Below are positions 55,429 to 63,663 of a stretch of 64,000 nt of DNA, piece after piece; within the stretch, counting starts at the first letter, position 1; every line of letters begins with the position of its first letter. The notes under the pieces are model-generated. The model did not search any database and was not told the DNA's origin. It saw nothing but the letters and a program-made list of their open reading frames with translations. The translations under genes were made by a program, and so were the position numbers. The stretch is from Brevibacillus choshinensis. GTDB lineage: Bacteria > Bacillota > Bacilli > Brevibacillales > Brevibacillaceae. Location: assembly GCF_001420695.1 (NCBI RefSeq), contig NZ_LJJB01000007.1:1758184-1822183 (forward strand), written 5' to 3'.

Positions 55429-56295
55429 ATGAAACCAGTGGAGCGATTGTTGCTAGAATCAAGAGAAGCCGAGCTGCGACAGCTCGCAAAAGAAATACGC
55501 AGGAATGTAATCAAAACGGTCTATCACGCGCGTGCAGGCCATATCGGGGGACCTTTGTCGGCTACGGATGTATTGACTGCCCTGTACTTTGAAGTGATGA
55601 ACATCCGGCCGCAAGACCCCACTTGGGAGGGGCGGGATCGCTTTGTACTGTCCAAGGGCCATTCCGCCATCGCTCTCTATTGCACGCTTGCCGAAAGAGG
55701 GTACTTTTCCAAGGACGAACTGCACACCTTCGATGAAATCAACTCACGGCTTCAGGCGCATCCTGATATGACCGTCCTTCCCGGCTTGGATATGTCTACG
55801 GGATCGCTTGGCCAAGGGATTTCGTCCGCAGTGGGGATCGCGCTGGGAGCCAAGCTGAAGCAAGCGCCGTTCCACACGTATTGCATGATCGGTGATGGGG
55901 AGTCGCAAGAAGGGCAAGTGTGGGAAGCGGCGGACATCGCTTCCAAATACGCACTGGATAACTTGACAATTTTCATGGATTACAACCAGCTTCAACAGTA
56001 TGGGTGGGCTGGCAGCAACGGAAGAGTGAGACAAATTCCCGTTCTTCAACCAGAGGCGAGATGGCAAGCATTCGGCTTTCACGTCATCCAGATAGATGGC
56101 TATGATATGCAGCAGATTGTGCAGGCATGTCAGGACGCGAAGCAAACGAAAGGAAAGCCAACGATCATCATTGCCGAGACGAAAAAAGGCAAAGGCGTGA
56201 GCTTTATGGAAGGGGACTATCTGTGGCATTCGCGGGTTCCCACCGACCAGGAGCTAGCACTTGCCATGGCAGAATTAGAGGAAGGAGCGGTGTAA
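55429..56295 (+). CDS. Transketolase, N-terminal (TPP-binding) subunit
   Basis: 288 residues. ARAGHIGGPLSATDVLTALY, SKGHSAIALY, DMSTGSLGQGISSAVGIALG, and the TPP motif GDGESQEGQVWEA followed by NLTIFMDYNQLQ. Equivalent to the N-terminal domain of one-chain transketolases and works with the C-terminal half encoded 2 bp downstream. Transketolase transfers a two-carbon ketol unit. AAAGGAG lies ahead of the ATG. Confidence 0.94.
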   Translation: MKPVERLLLESREAELRQLAKEIRRNVIKTVYHARAGHIGGPLSATDVLTALYFEVMNIRPQDPTWEGRDRFVLSKGHSAIALYCTLAERGYFSKDELHTFDEINSRLQAHPDMTVLPGLDMSTGSLGQGISSAVGIALGAKLKQAPFHTYCMIGDGESQEGQVWEAADIASKYALDNLTIFMDYNQLQQYGWAGSNGRVRQIPVLQPEARWQAFGFHVIQIDGYDMQQIVQACQDAKQTKGKPTIIIAETKKGKGVSFMEGDYLWHSRVPTDQELALAMAELEEGAV

Positions 56296-56297
56296 CT

Positions 56298-57260
56298 ATG
56301 GCAGAAGTGAAGTTGGCACAACAAATATCGATGCGTGATGTATTCGGGGAAAAGCTGCTCGCGCTGTCACGCCAGGATGAACGGATCGTGGCGCTGGACG
56401 GGGATCTGGCGAACTCGACAAAGCTGGACAAGATTGCGGAAAATAATCCCGAGCAGTTCTTGCAGATGGGGATCGCGGAGCAAAACATGCTGGGTGTTGC
56501 TGCCGGATTGGCCACAGTCGGTTTTCAGCCTTGGGTCTGTTCATTTGCTGCCTTTGTTGTGAAGCGGGCACTCGATCAGATCACCGTCTCCATCGCACAA
56601 CCGAAGCTTAACGTCAAAATGGTTGGGGCGTACAGCGGGTTGCTCAACGGCTGCACGGGCAAGAGCCATCAGTCTTTGGAGGACATGGCTATCATGCGGA
56701 GCCTGGCCAACATGATTGTGCTAGCGCCTGCAGACGCCGTAGAGCTGGATCGCATGATGGCATTTGCCAATGAGTATGACGGGCCTGTCTATATCCGAGT
56801 GGCGCGCGATCCGCTCCCCGTCATTTTCGATTCTGCCAGCTATCGATTTGAACTCGGAAAAGGCATTCAGATGCGCAGAGGAACGGATGTTACGCTGATT
56901 GCAACCGGGACGCAAACCCATCGTGCCATCGAGGCGGCGGTTATGATGGAAAAGGAAGGAGTATCCGCTGGTGTCCTGCACATCCCGTCGATCAAGCCGA
57001 TCGACGTTGCTGCGATAGTGACCGCAGCTGAAAAGACGAAGGCGATCGTGACCGTGGAAGAACATACGATTTATGGGGGGCTGGGTGGAGCAGTCGCGGA
57101 AGTGCTTGGTGAGCATGCTCCCGTCCCTCTGGAGCGCATCGGTGTTCGTGACAAGAACGGTGAGTCTGGTTCCAATGACGCTTTGCTCCAAAAATATGGG
57201 TTGACACCGTGGCATATTGTGGATGGGGTACGCCGGGTGTTAGGGAGGAAAAAGGGATAG
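56298..57260 (+). CDS. Transketolase, C-terminal (pyrimidine-binding) subunit
   Basis: 320 residues. RDVFGEKLLALSRQDERIVA, the catalytic-base segment MGIAEQNMLGVAAGLA, GKSHQSLEDMAIMRSLANMI and the C-terminal lobe TDVTLIATGTQTH. Completes the heteromeric transketolase with the preceding subunit. The ATG at 56298 has GGAAGGAG upstream; the longer open frame back to 56127 overlaps the N-subunit and is a shadow. Last gene of the cluster. Confidence 0.94.
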   Translation: MAEVKLAQQISMRDVFGEKLLALSRQDERIVALDGDLANSTKLDKIAENNPEQFLQMGIAEQNMLGVAAGLATVGFQPWVCSFAAFVVKRALDQITVSIAQPKLNVKMVGAYSGLLNGCTGKSHQSLEDMAIMRSLANMIVLAPADAVELDRMMAFANEYDGPVYIRVARDPLPVIFDSASYRFELGKGIQMRRGTDVTLIATGTQTHRAIEAAVMMEKEGVSAGVLHIPSIKPIDVAAIVTAAEKTKAIVTVEEHTIYGGLGGAVAEVLGEHAPVPLERIGVRDKNGESGSNDALLQKYGLTPWHIVDGVRRVLGRKKG

Positions 57261-57272
57261 TTCGTGCCTTTT

Positions 57273-57291
57273 AATAAGGGTGGTGCTACCG
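57273..57291 (+). other. T-box-like sequence, doubtful
   Basis: AATAAGGGTGGTGCTACCG resembles the T-box consensus AAGGGTGGTACCGCG with an insertion. No specifier stem or downstream synthetase/amino-acid gene is seen, so it is recorded only as a sequence coincidence or relic. Confidence 0.15.
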
Positions 57292-57300
57292 AAATGAAGA

Positions 57301-57368
57301 GGCTACATGTGAACAACCCTTCCATAAAAAAAGTTGGATCCATATAGATCCGGTGATATAATGTAGCC
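57301..57368 (+). promoter_or_regulatory. Formate dehydrogenase promoter with flanking inverted repeat
   Basis: TTGGAT (57334-57339), 17-bp spacer, TATAAT (57357-57362). The spacer carries GGATC-CATATA-GATCC, a possible operator. GGCTACAT (57301) and ATGTAGCC (57361-57368) form an inverted repeat enclosing the promoter. Confidence 0.7.
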
Positions 57369-57473
57369 GTAGTTGATCATTGATGGTTGGTAATGACGAA
57401 TTGCTCAATCATCCTGATCTCACTCATAGGTAAGTTGGGACGGATAACAAGTATCATTGGATGCTTAGGAATT

Positions 57474-57540
57474 AGCCCACCATAATACAATTTGCGCATG
57501 TTTATGCCCAGGTTGTTTTATGGTGGGCTTTTATTATTTT
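57474..57540 (+). terminator. Leader terminator directly ahead of the formate dehydrogenase gene
   Basis: AGCCCACCATAA pairs perfectly with TTATGGTGGGCT, enclosing about 32 nt with a small GCAT/ATGC hairpin, followed by TTTATTATTTT. The gene's GGAGG begins 4 bp later. With about 100 nt of leader before it, this could be a transcription attenuator or riboswitch expression platform, or a plain terminator of the unit upstream. Confidence 0.7.
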
Positions 57541-57559
57541 CTTGGAGGTTTTAGAGAAG

Positions 57560-60511
57560 ATGAAAAAAATTAACTTTGAACTAAATGGAGTGAAGCATGA
57601 AGCGGAAGAAGGAGCCCGTATCCTTGATTATCTGCTACAACACGAAATCGAGCATCCTCACATCTGTTATTCACCTATTTTAGGGCCCATTCAAACTTGT
57701 GATACCTGTATGTGTGAGATTGACGGGAAAATTATGCGAGCGTGTTCGACTCTTATTGAGGAAGGCATGAACATCCTTACTTCCTCCGAACTGGCAAAAG
57801 GTGCGCAGAACGAAGCGATGGACCGGATCCTGGAAAACCACATGCTGTATTGTACCGTCTGCGACAACAACAACGGAAATTGTCGGGTCCACAATACGGC
57901 AGAGCTGCTCGAAATTGACCACCAAACACGCCCATTCCGAGAAAAAAACGAAGAAGTGGATATGTCGCATCCCTTTTATCGTTATGATCCTGATCAATGC
58001 ATTCTCTGTGGACGTTGCACGGAGGTTTGTCAGGATTTACAGGTAAATGAAACGCTCACGATCGATTGGGAGCGAAAGATTCCAAGGGTTATCTGGGATG
58101 ACAATAAATCGATTAATGAATCCTCTTGTGTGTCTTGTGGTCAGTGTGTGACAGTCTGTCCATGCAATGCGCTGATGGAGAAAAGCATGCTGGGCGAAGC
58201 TGGATTTATGTCCGGGATTAAAAAAGATCTGTTGAATCCGATGATCGATCTGATTAAAGAAGTTGAACCTGGTTACAGCGGTATTTTTGCGATTTCTGAA
58301 GTAGAAGCGGCCATGCGGGAAACGCGGACCAAGAAAACGAAAACCGTATGTACGTTCTGCGGGGTAGGCTGTTCATTTGAGGTTTGGACCAAAGGCCGCC
58401 AAATTCTGAAAGTGGAGCCAACGGAAGACTCTCCGGTCAACAGTGTCTCTACTTGTGTAAAAGGGAAGTTCGGTTGGGATTTTGTTAACAGTGATCAACG
58501 CTTGACTTCACCTTTGATTCGAAAGGAAGACGCATTTGTTCCGGCTACGTGGGAAGAGGCATTATCACTGATTGCCGAGCGAATGGGTTCCATCAAGCAA
58601 AAATACGGAGGCAACGAGCTTGGATTTGTAAGCTCATCCAAAACAACAAATGAAGATGCCTACCTCATGCAAAAACTGGCGCGCCAGGTATTTGAATCAA
58701 ACAATATCGACAATTGCTCCAGGTATTGCCAATCACCTGCCACTGACGGATTGCTGGCAACGGTAGGACACGGTGGGGACTCCGGTACCATTCAAGATAT
58801 CGCAAGTGCCGGACTGGTCATGATCGTCGGGGCGAACCCAACAGAAGGCCATCCCGTATTGGCAACCCGCGTTAAACGGGCAAAGAAATTAAACGGTCAA
58901 AAACTGATTGTATCTGATCTACGTAAGCACGAAATGGCGGAACGTTCCGATCTTTTCCTTCATCCAAAACAAGGGACAGATTTTGTCTGGCTGACGGCAG
59001 TCGCGAAGTACATCATCGATCAAGGCTGGCATGACGAAGCCTTTATCCAAAATCGGGTAAATGATTTTGACGATTATCGTAACATGCTTGAAAAATATAC
59101 GCTGGATTACGCTGTGGAAGTAACCGGGCTGACAAAAGAACAGTTGATTCAAACAGCCAAAATGATCCGCGAGGCAGATGGCACTTGCATCCTGTGGGGA
59201 ATGGGTGTGACCCAGAACATCGCTGGATCGCATACATCAGCCGCTATCTCCAACCTATTGCTCGTTACAGGAAACTACGGCCGACCGGGAGCAGGAGCCT
59301 ACCCATTGCGTGGGCACAACAACGTACAAGGCGCTTGCGACATGGGGACGCTGCCTAACTGGCTTCCAGGGTATCAGCATATTACAGATGATGTGGCTAG
59401 AGCCAAATTTGAAAAGGCGTACGGCGTAACGATCTCTAACAAACCAGGCTTGACCAATATCGAGATGCTGGAAGCGGTGGAGAAAGGTGAACTGAAAGCG
59501 ATGTACCTGATGGGGGAAGACATGGCTTGGGTAGATTCCAACGCTAACCACGTGCATGATACGCTCAGCAAGCTTGAATTTTTTGTCGTACAGGATGTAT
59601 TCCTGACGAAAACGGCTCAATTTGCAGATGTCGTCTTGCCTGCGTCTCCATCCCTGGAAAAAGAGGGTACCTTTGCGAATACGGAGAGACGTATCCAACG
59701 GTTGTATCAAGTAATGGAACCACTGGGTGAATCAAGACCTGACTGGTCCATCATTCAGATGATCGCCCAACGCATGGGGGCAAACTGGAACTATCAACAC
59801 CCTAGTGAGATCATGGACGAAATTGCTAGCTTGGCACCGCTTTATGGAGGAGTCTCATACGATCGTTTAGAGGGATGGAACAGCTTGCTTTGGCCCGTAC
59901 AAAAAAATGGTGCCGACGAGCCACTTCTGTACAAAGAACAATTCAACTTCCCAGACGGAAAAGCAAGACTTTCGCTCGTTGAATATGTTCCGCCTATGGA
60001 GTATCCATCTGAATTTGATCTTACCTTAAATAATGGACGACTACTGGAGCATTTCCACGAAGGAAATATGACAAATAAATCAAAGGGCATCCAATACAAG
60101 CTGCCGGAGGTATTTGTAGAGGTTTCCCCTGAACTTGCAAACGAACGCGGTCTGAAAGACGGTTCATTAGTCCGTCTCGTCTCTCCATACGGAGCCATTA
60201 AGCTTCGCGTTCTCGTGACAGATCGAGTTAGCGGAAAAGAATTGTATGTACCTATGCACTCCGTTAGCCATGAAAATGCTATCAACCTTTTGACCGGCAG
60301 TGTTGGAGACGTTCGCACACAAACGCCTGCTTACAAACAAACGAAAGTGCGCATGGAGTTCCTCGAAGAAAAAGGAATGACTCCACTGCCCATGTACAAT
60401 CCCCGTTATGCCAAACGAAACCCTCAGATGGGTGTCCAAGTAGAACGCAAATGGGCCAGAGACGATTATGAACCTATCGCAGAAATTAACGTTGTGGGAG
60501 GTAAAAAATAA
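57560..60511 (+). CDS. Formate dehydrogenase, alpha subunit (molybdenum, YrhE/FdhF-like)
   Basis: 983 residues. N-terminal NuoG-like [2Fe-2S] domain (ICYSPILG, CDTCMCEI), His-Cys cluster region (HMLYCTVCDNNNGNCRVH), two [4Fe-4S] ferredoxin motifs (CILCGRCTEVC, CVSCGQCVTVCPC), then the molybdopterin domain with its own cluster CTFCGVGCSFEVW. The active-site segment NCSRYCQSPATDG places Cys390 at the metal position, so it is a cysteine, not selenocysteine, enzyme. C-terminal MGD-binding domain holds NNGRLLEHFHEGNMTNKS. Cytoplasmic. The ATG at 57560 is preferred over an in-frame TTG inside the ribosome binding site. Overlaps the next gene by one base. Confidence 0.95.
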   Translation: MKKINFELNGVKHEAEEGARILDYLLQHEIEHPHICYSPILGPIQTCDTCMCEIDGKIMRACSTLIEEGMNILTSSELAKGAQNEAMDRILENHMLYCTVCDNNNGNCRVHNTAELLEIDHQTRPFREKNEEVDMSHPFYRYDPDQCILCGRCTEVCQDLQVNETLTIDWERKIPRVIWDDNKSINESSCVSCGQCVTVCPCNALMEKSMLGEAGFMSGIKKDLLNPMIDLIKEVEPGYSGIFAISEVEAAMRETRTKKTKTVCTFCGVGCSFEVWTKGRQILKVEPTEDSPVNSVSTCVKGKFGWDFVNSDQRLTSPLIRKEDAFVPATWEEALSLIAERMGSIKQKYGGNELGFVSSSKTTNEDAYLMQKLARQVFESNNIDNCSRYCQSPATDGLLATVGHGGDSGTIQDIASAGLVMIVGANPTEGHPVLATRVKRAKKLNGQKLIVSDLRKHEMAERSDLFLHPKQGTDFVWLTAVAKYIIDQGWHDEAFIQNRVNDFDDYRNMLEKYTLDYAVEVTGLTKEQLIQTAKMIREADGTCILWGMGVTQNIAGSHTSAAISNLLLVTGNYGRPGAGAYPLRGHNNVQGACDMGTLPNWLPGYQHITDDVARAKFEKAYGVTISNKPGLTNIEMLEAVEKGELKAMYLMGEDMAWVDSNANHVHDTLSKLEFFVVQDVFLTKTAQFADVVLPASPSLEKEGTFANTERRIQRLYQVMEPLGESRPDWSIIQMIAQRMGANWNYQHPSEIMDEIASLAPLYGGVSYDRLEGWNSLLWPVQKNGADEPLLYKEQFNFPDGKARLSLVEYVPPMEYPSEFDLTLNNGRLLEHFHEGNMTNKSKGIQYKLPEVFVEVSPELANERGLKDGSLVRLVSPYGAIKLRVLVTDRVSGKELYVPMHSVSHENAINLLTGSVGDVRTQTPAYKQTKVRMEFLEEKGMTPLPMYNPRYAKRNPQMGVQVERKWARDDYEPIAEINVVGGKK

Positions 60512-60990
60512 TGGCAAGACCGATTACGAAAGTGGTTGAACCGATTCTTACCGAAAAAGAAAGGCAAGATCAGACTGTAGAAATTGTCTTGCAAGCACTG
60601 GCAAATAATCCAGAGGGTATCCAGGCCACGATCAAGCTGCTCCAAGAACTCCATGAAAGTGGAATTCTTGGGGCACTCAACGCCGCTGCCTGTGCAAAGG
60701 AGGATATAGCCAAAATCGTAGTGGGACAAATGGTGCGTCCTCCTGTCACCAATATGATCAACAATGCGATGGCTGCCGCAGGTGGGTTAACAGAGCTAAA
60801 TCCTGAAATGACAAAAAAGCTGATGGGCGGTGTTACAAAGGGACTACAAAGGGCTGATGAAGCTCTTCGCTCTGGAAAAAAGGTGGGTATTTTCGATTTG
60901 ATGAAAGCTCTACGCGATCCTGACATCAATCGGGCGATGGGTTTTGGCATAAACCTGCTGAAAGGAGTAGGCGAAGGATTAAAGGATTGA
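60511..60990 (+). CDS. DUF1641 protein (formate-dehydrogenase-associated, YrhD-like)
   Basis: 159 residues. LQELHESGILGALNAAACAK, followed by glycine- and lysine-rich helices ending GFGINLLKGVGEGLKD, is the DUF1641 pattern. In Bacillus it always accompanies this type of formate dehydrogenase; its function is unproven, presumably a partner or assembly subunit. Its ATG overlaps the stop of the dehydrogenase (TAATG), so it is translationally coupled. Confidence 0.9.
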   Translation: MARPITKVVEPILTEKERQDQTVEIVLQALANNPEGIQATIKLLQELHESGILGALNAAACAKEDIAKIVVGQMVRPPVTNMINNAMAAAGGLTELNPEMTKKLMGGVTKGLQRADEALRSGKKVGIFDLMKALRDPDINRAMGFGINLLKGVGEGLKD

Positions 60991-61034
60991 TGAAAGAGGT
61001 TGCAATCTTTATGAGGAGGAGGGCAGATGTTTGG

Positions 61035-61457
61035 ATGGCAAAATGGAAAAACGAAGCATCGATCGTACACTTCTATCAACTGATGCTAAATATTTCACTC
61101 ATCATTCTGGGGTTGGTCTTAAGTTTTTTTCTTGTGCGTGAATTGTATTTCATTGTAACCGCAGCACTATTTGGAAATACTAACGTGCATGATATTTTGG
61201 AGGAAGTCTTAGCCTTTTTCTTGTATTTCGTTTTTATATCCATGATTGTTAAGTATTTCAATGAGGATTACCATTTTCCACTACGTTACCTCATTTATAT
61301 TGGCATTACCGGTACCTTACGTTTTATCATCGTCAATCGTGATAACGCTATGAATAATCTGATTCTATCGGCTGTGATTCTGATCCTAGTCATTAGTTAC
61401 ATCATGCTGGCTCCTCGGCAGAACAAAATGGGGGAACTAAAGGAGAACATCGAATGA
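61035..61457 (+). CDS. PsiE-like small membrane protein
   Basis: 140 residues with about four membrane helices (ISLIILGLVLSFFLVRELYF, VLAFFLYFVFISMIVKYF, LILSAVILILVISYIML). The phosphate-starvation-inducible PsiE pattern is seen in RYLIYIGITGTLRFIIVNR. The frame can extend to an ATG at 60990 that overlaps the DUF1641 stop; GAGGAGGAGGGC before 61035 favours the shorter form. Placed inside the formate dehydrogenase operon, it may anchor or energetically couple the enzyme; that is inference. Confidence 0.75.
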   Translation: MAKWKNEASIVHFYQLMLNISLIILGLVLSFFLVRELYFIVTAALFGNTNVHDILEEVLAFFLYFVFISMIVKYFNEDYHFPLRYLIYIGITGTLRFIIVNRDNAMNNLILSAVILILVISYIMLAPRQNKMGELKENIE

Positions 61458-61804
61458 CGATAAACCTTGAACATCAATTCAGTATGCTGGTTCGTGAAAT
61501 ACGAAAAGAACACGTCGGAAACGGACCGAGAGAAATACTCACACGCTTTTGTGGCCCTTGGGTGATTTGTGAGATGAAGGGAAACCTGACAAATGTAGAA
61601 AAATTTATGATTCTTTCCGAAGAAGGCAGACGAATGGTTCACGATGCTCGCACGAAGCTAGTGAAGAAGATTTATAACGATCCTGCGGTAGTAGCAAAAC
61701 TCGAGGATATCATCCAAGCGAAGATCTTGAGGATTTTTTCAGATATCAGTATTGAAGAGGATATTGCCATGACCGTATATGTTTTAGATAGACCGATTTC
61801 TTGA
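61454..61804 (+). CDS. DUF2294 domain protein
   Basis: 116 residues. REIRKEHVGNGPREIL, CEMKGNLTNVEKFMILSEEG and FSDISIEEDIAMTVYVLD fit DUF2294 (Na-translocating decarboxylase-associated domain). Function unknown. The start overlaps the PsiE-like stop by four bases (ATGA), so it belongs to the formate dehydrogenase operon. Confidence 0.85.
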   Translation: MTINLEHQFSMLVREIRKEHVGNGPREILTRFCGPWVICEMKGNLTNVEKFMILSEEGRRMVHDARTKLVKKIYNDPAVVAKLEDIIQAKILRIFSDISIEEDIAMTVYVLDRPIS

Positions 61805-61834
61805 TCAGTATGTGAGGGAAGGTGGGTAAAACTC

Positions 61835-62659
61835 GTGATTCAACCCGTGCATGTATTATCGCATGTCCTGCATTATGAAAATGGCTCTCTGATGGAAGTG
61901 GAAGATTCAATCGTAACTGAGTCACCGATTACGATCATGTTGAATCAGGATGAGTTTGCTACTTTAGTATGCAGTCCGGAATACATCGAAGAACTCGTCA
62001 TTGGTTTTTTGGCGTCTGAAGGGGTGATCAGCGTGTATACTGACATAACAGATCTCTTCATCGACGAAACGACTGGGCACGCCTATGTCCAGGCGAAAAA
62101 GGCAAACAAATACAACCAGATGTTTCACTCCAAAAGATATGTTACTTCTTGCTGTGGGAAAAGTCGGCAAAGTTTTTACTTTTATAATGATGCGCGAACA
62201 GTGAAGAAGGTTGAAGCCAAAGGAGTTTCGATCTCGAGCTCCGACTGTTTTCGATTCATGCAAGAGATGCAACAATCTGCAGAACTCTTTCAATATACGG
62301 GTGGCGTTCATAATGCTGCCTTGTGCGATACAAACGGGATCATCCTCTCAAGAATGGATATAGGGCGACATAATGCCCTCGATAAACTATACGGTTATTG
62401 CTTGCAGCATTCGTTACCTGTTGAAGATAAAATCATGGTCTTTAGTGGCCGGATCTCTTCCGAGGTATTGTTGAAGGTAGCCAAGATTGGATGCAGCATC
62501 GTTTTATCTAAGTCAGCTCCTACTGAATTGGCTCTTCGGTTGGCAAATGAACTTGGTATTACCACGGTTGGGTTTATTCGAAATCAATCGTTTAATGTGT
62601 ACACATGGCCCGAACGAATTGCAGAGGTAGAAAGGGGGGAGTCCAGTGGTTCCAAGTGA
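61835..62659 (+). CDS. fdhD: Formate dehydrogenase accessory sulfurtransferase
   Basis: 274 residues. TVCSPEYIEELVIGFLASEG-type opening (VCSPEYIEELVIGFLASEG), the catalytic cysteines in VTSCCGKSRQ, GGVHNAALCD, DIGRHNALDKLYGY and FSGRISSEVLLKVAKIGCSI. FdhD passes sulfur to the molybdenum cofactor, needed for active formate dehydrogenase. The start is GTG with GGAAGGTGGG upstream. It overlaps moaA by 14 bp. Confidence 0.94.
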   Translation: MIQPVHVLSHVLHYENGSLMEVEDSIVTESPITIMLNQDEFATLVCSPEYIEELVIGFLASEGVISVYTDITDLFIDETTGHAYVQAKKANKYNQMFHSKRYVTSCCGKSRQSFYFYNDARTVKKVEAKGVSISSSDCFRFMQEMQQSAELFQYTGGVHNAALCDTNGIILSRMDIGRHNALDKLYGYCLQHSLPVEDKIMVFSGRISSEVLLKVAKIGCSIVLSKSAPTELALRLANELGITTVGFIRNQSFNVYTWPERIAEVERGESSGSK

Positions 62660-63653
62660 ATTAGTGGACTCATTTGGTCGTGTCCATGACTATCTACGTA
62701 TTTCGGTAACGGATCGCTGCAACTTGCGGTGTGTTTATTGCATGCCGGCTGATGGGATGGAATTTGAACCGGATGAAAATATCCTGTCTTTTAACGAAAT
62801 TACCGAGGTTGTGAGGGTTTTGGCCGAAATGGGAGTCAAAAAAGTAAGGCTGACGGGTGGAGAACCATTGGTCCGCAAAGGAATTGAAAATTTGGTATCC
62901 GCGATATCAGGAATTCCAGGGATCGAGGATATTGCTTTGACTACCAATGGCATTTTCTTGGCAAAAAAAGCCGAAAAATTAAAAGCAGCAGGCTTGAAGC
63001 GCGTCAATATTAGTCTGGATACATTGAAAGCGGATCGTTTTTCGTTCATTACCCGTGGTGGTGATGTTCACAGAGTTCTGGAAAGCATAGCCGCGTGCCA
63101 ACAAGTAGGGATTCAGCCAATTAAGTTGAATGTTGTACTCATGAAGGGGATCAACGATGACGAAATTGAAGATTTTCTTCGTCTGACGATAGATAGCCAT
63201 TTACAAGTTCGATTTATTGAGTACATGCCCATCGGCCACAACGACATGAGATGGAAACAATCCTATCTGCCATTGTCCACCGTATTGGAACGCTGTAATC
63301 AATTGGGCTGGAAAGTGGATGAGAGTCATGTTGTGCGTGGAAACGGGCCCGCACAGACTTTTCGCATTGAAGGCGCGAAGGGGAGTTTTGGGCTTATTCA
63401 TCCCGTGAGCGATCATTTCTGCGAAACTTGTAACCGGCTTCGTTTGACAGCTGATGGAAACATAAAGCCATGCTTATATTGGGCGGATGAGTTTAACGTT
63501 CGTAAGTGCATTGGAAATGATGAAGCGGTACGCGAGCTCTTTTTCAGAGCATTGAGTATCAAACCAAAGAATCACGAAATGGCAAAGGCTTTAGTCGATG
63601 AGAGTCAGTCGCATGTACCAACGGTTAGACGCATGTCTCAAATTGGAGGGTAG
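62646..63653 (+). CDS. moaA: GTP 3',8-cyclase (molybdenum cofactor biosynthesis)
   Basis: 335 residues. Radical-SAM cluster C-x3-C-x2-C at Cys25, Cys29 and Cys32 (RCNLRCVYCMP), LTGGEPLVRKG, and the C-terminal second cluster CETCNRLRLTADGNIKPC. It catalyses the first step from GTP to the molybdopterin precursor. GTG start inside the end of fdhD with GGGGGG upstream, so the two are coupled. The usual C-terminal Gly-Gly reads SQIGG, present and intact. Confidence 0.95.
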   Translation: MVPSELVDSFGRVHDYLRISVTDRCNLRCVYCMPADGMEFEPDENILSFNEITEVVRVLAEMGVKKVRLTGGEPLVRKGIENLVSAISGIPGIEDIALTTNGIFLAKKAEKLKAAGLKRVNISLDTLKADRFSFITRGGDVHRVLESIAACQQVGIQPIKLNVVLMKGINDDEIEDFLRLTIDSHLQVRFIEYMPIGHNDMRWKQSYLPLSTVLERCNQLGWKVDESHVVRGNGPAQTFRIEGAKGSFGLIHPVSDHFCETCNRLRLTADGNIKPCLYWADEFNVRKCIGNDEAVRELFFRALSIKPKNHEMAKALVDESQSHVPTVRRMSQIGG

Positions 63654-63663
63654 TGTAGACGGC

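Noticed and set aside
57273-57291. T-box riboswitch (AAGGGTGGT-like)
   Set aside because: The core has an insertion, no specifier stem fits before it because transketolase coding sequence ends at 57260, and the downstream gene is not an amino-acid gene.
58700-58740. Selenocysteine in formate dehydrogenase
   Set aside because: The active-site codon at 58727-58729 is TGC (Cys); no in-frame TGA interrupts the gene.
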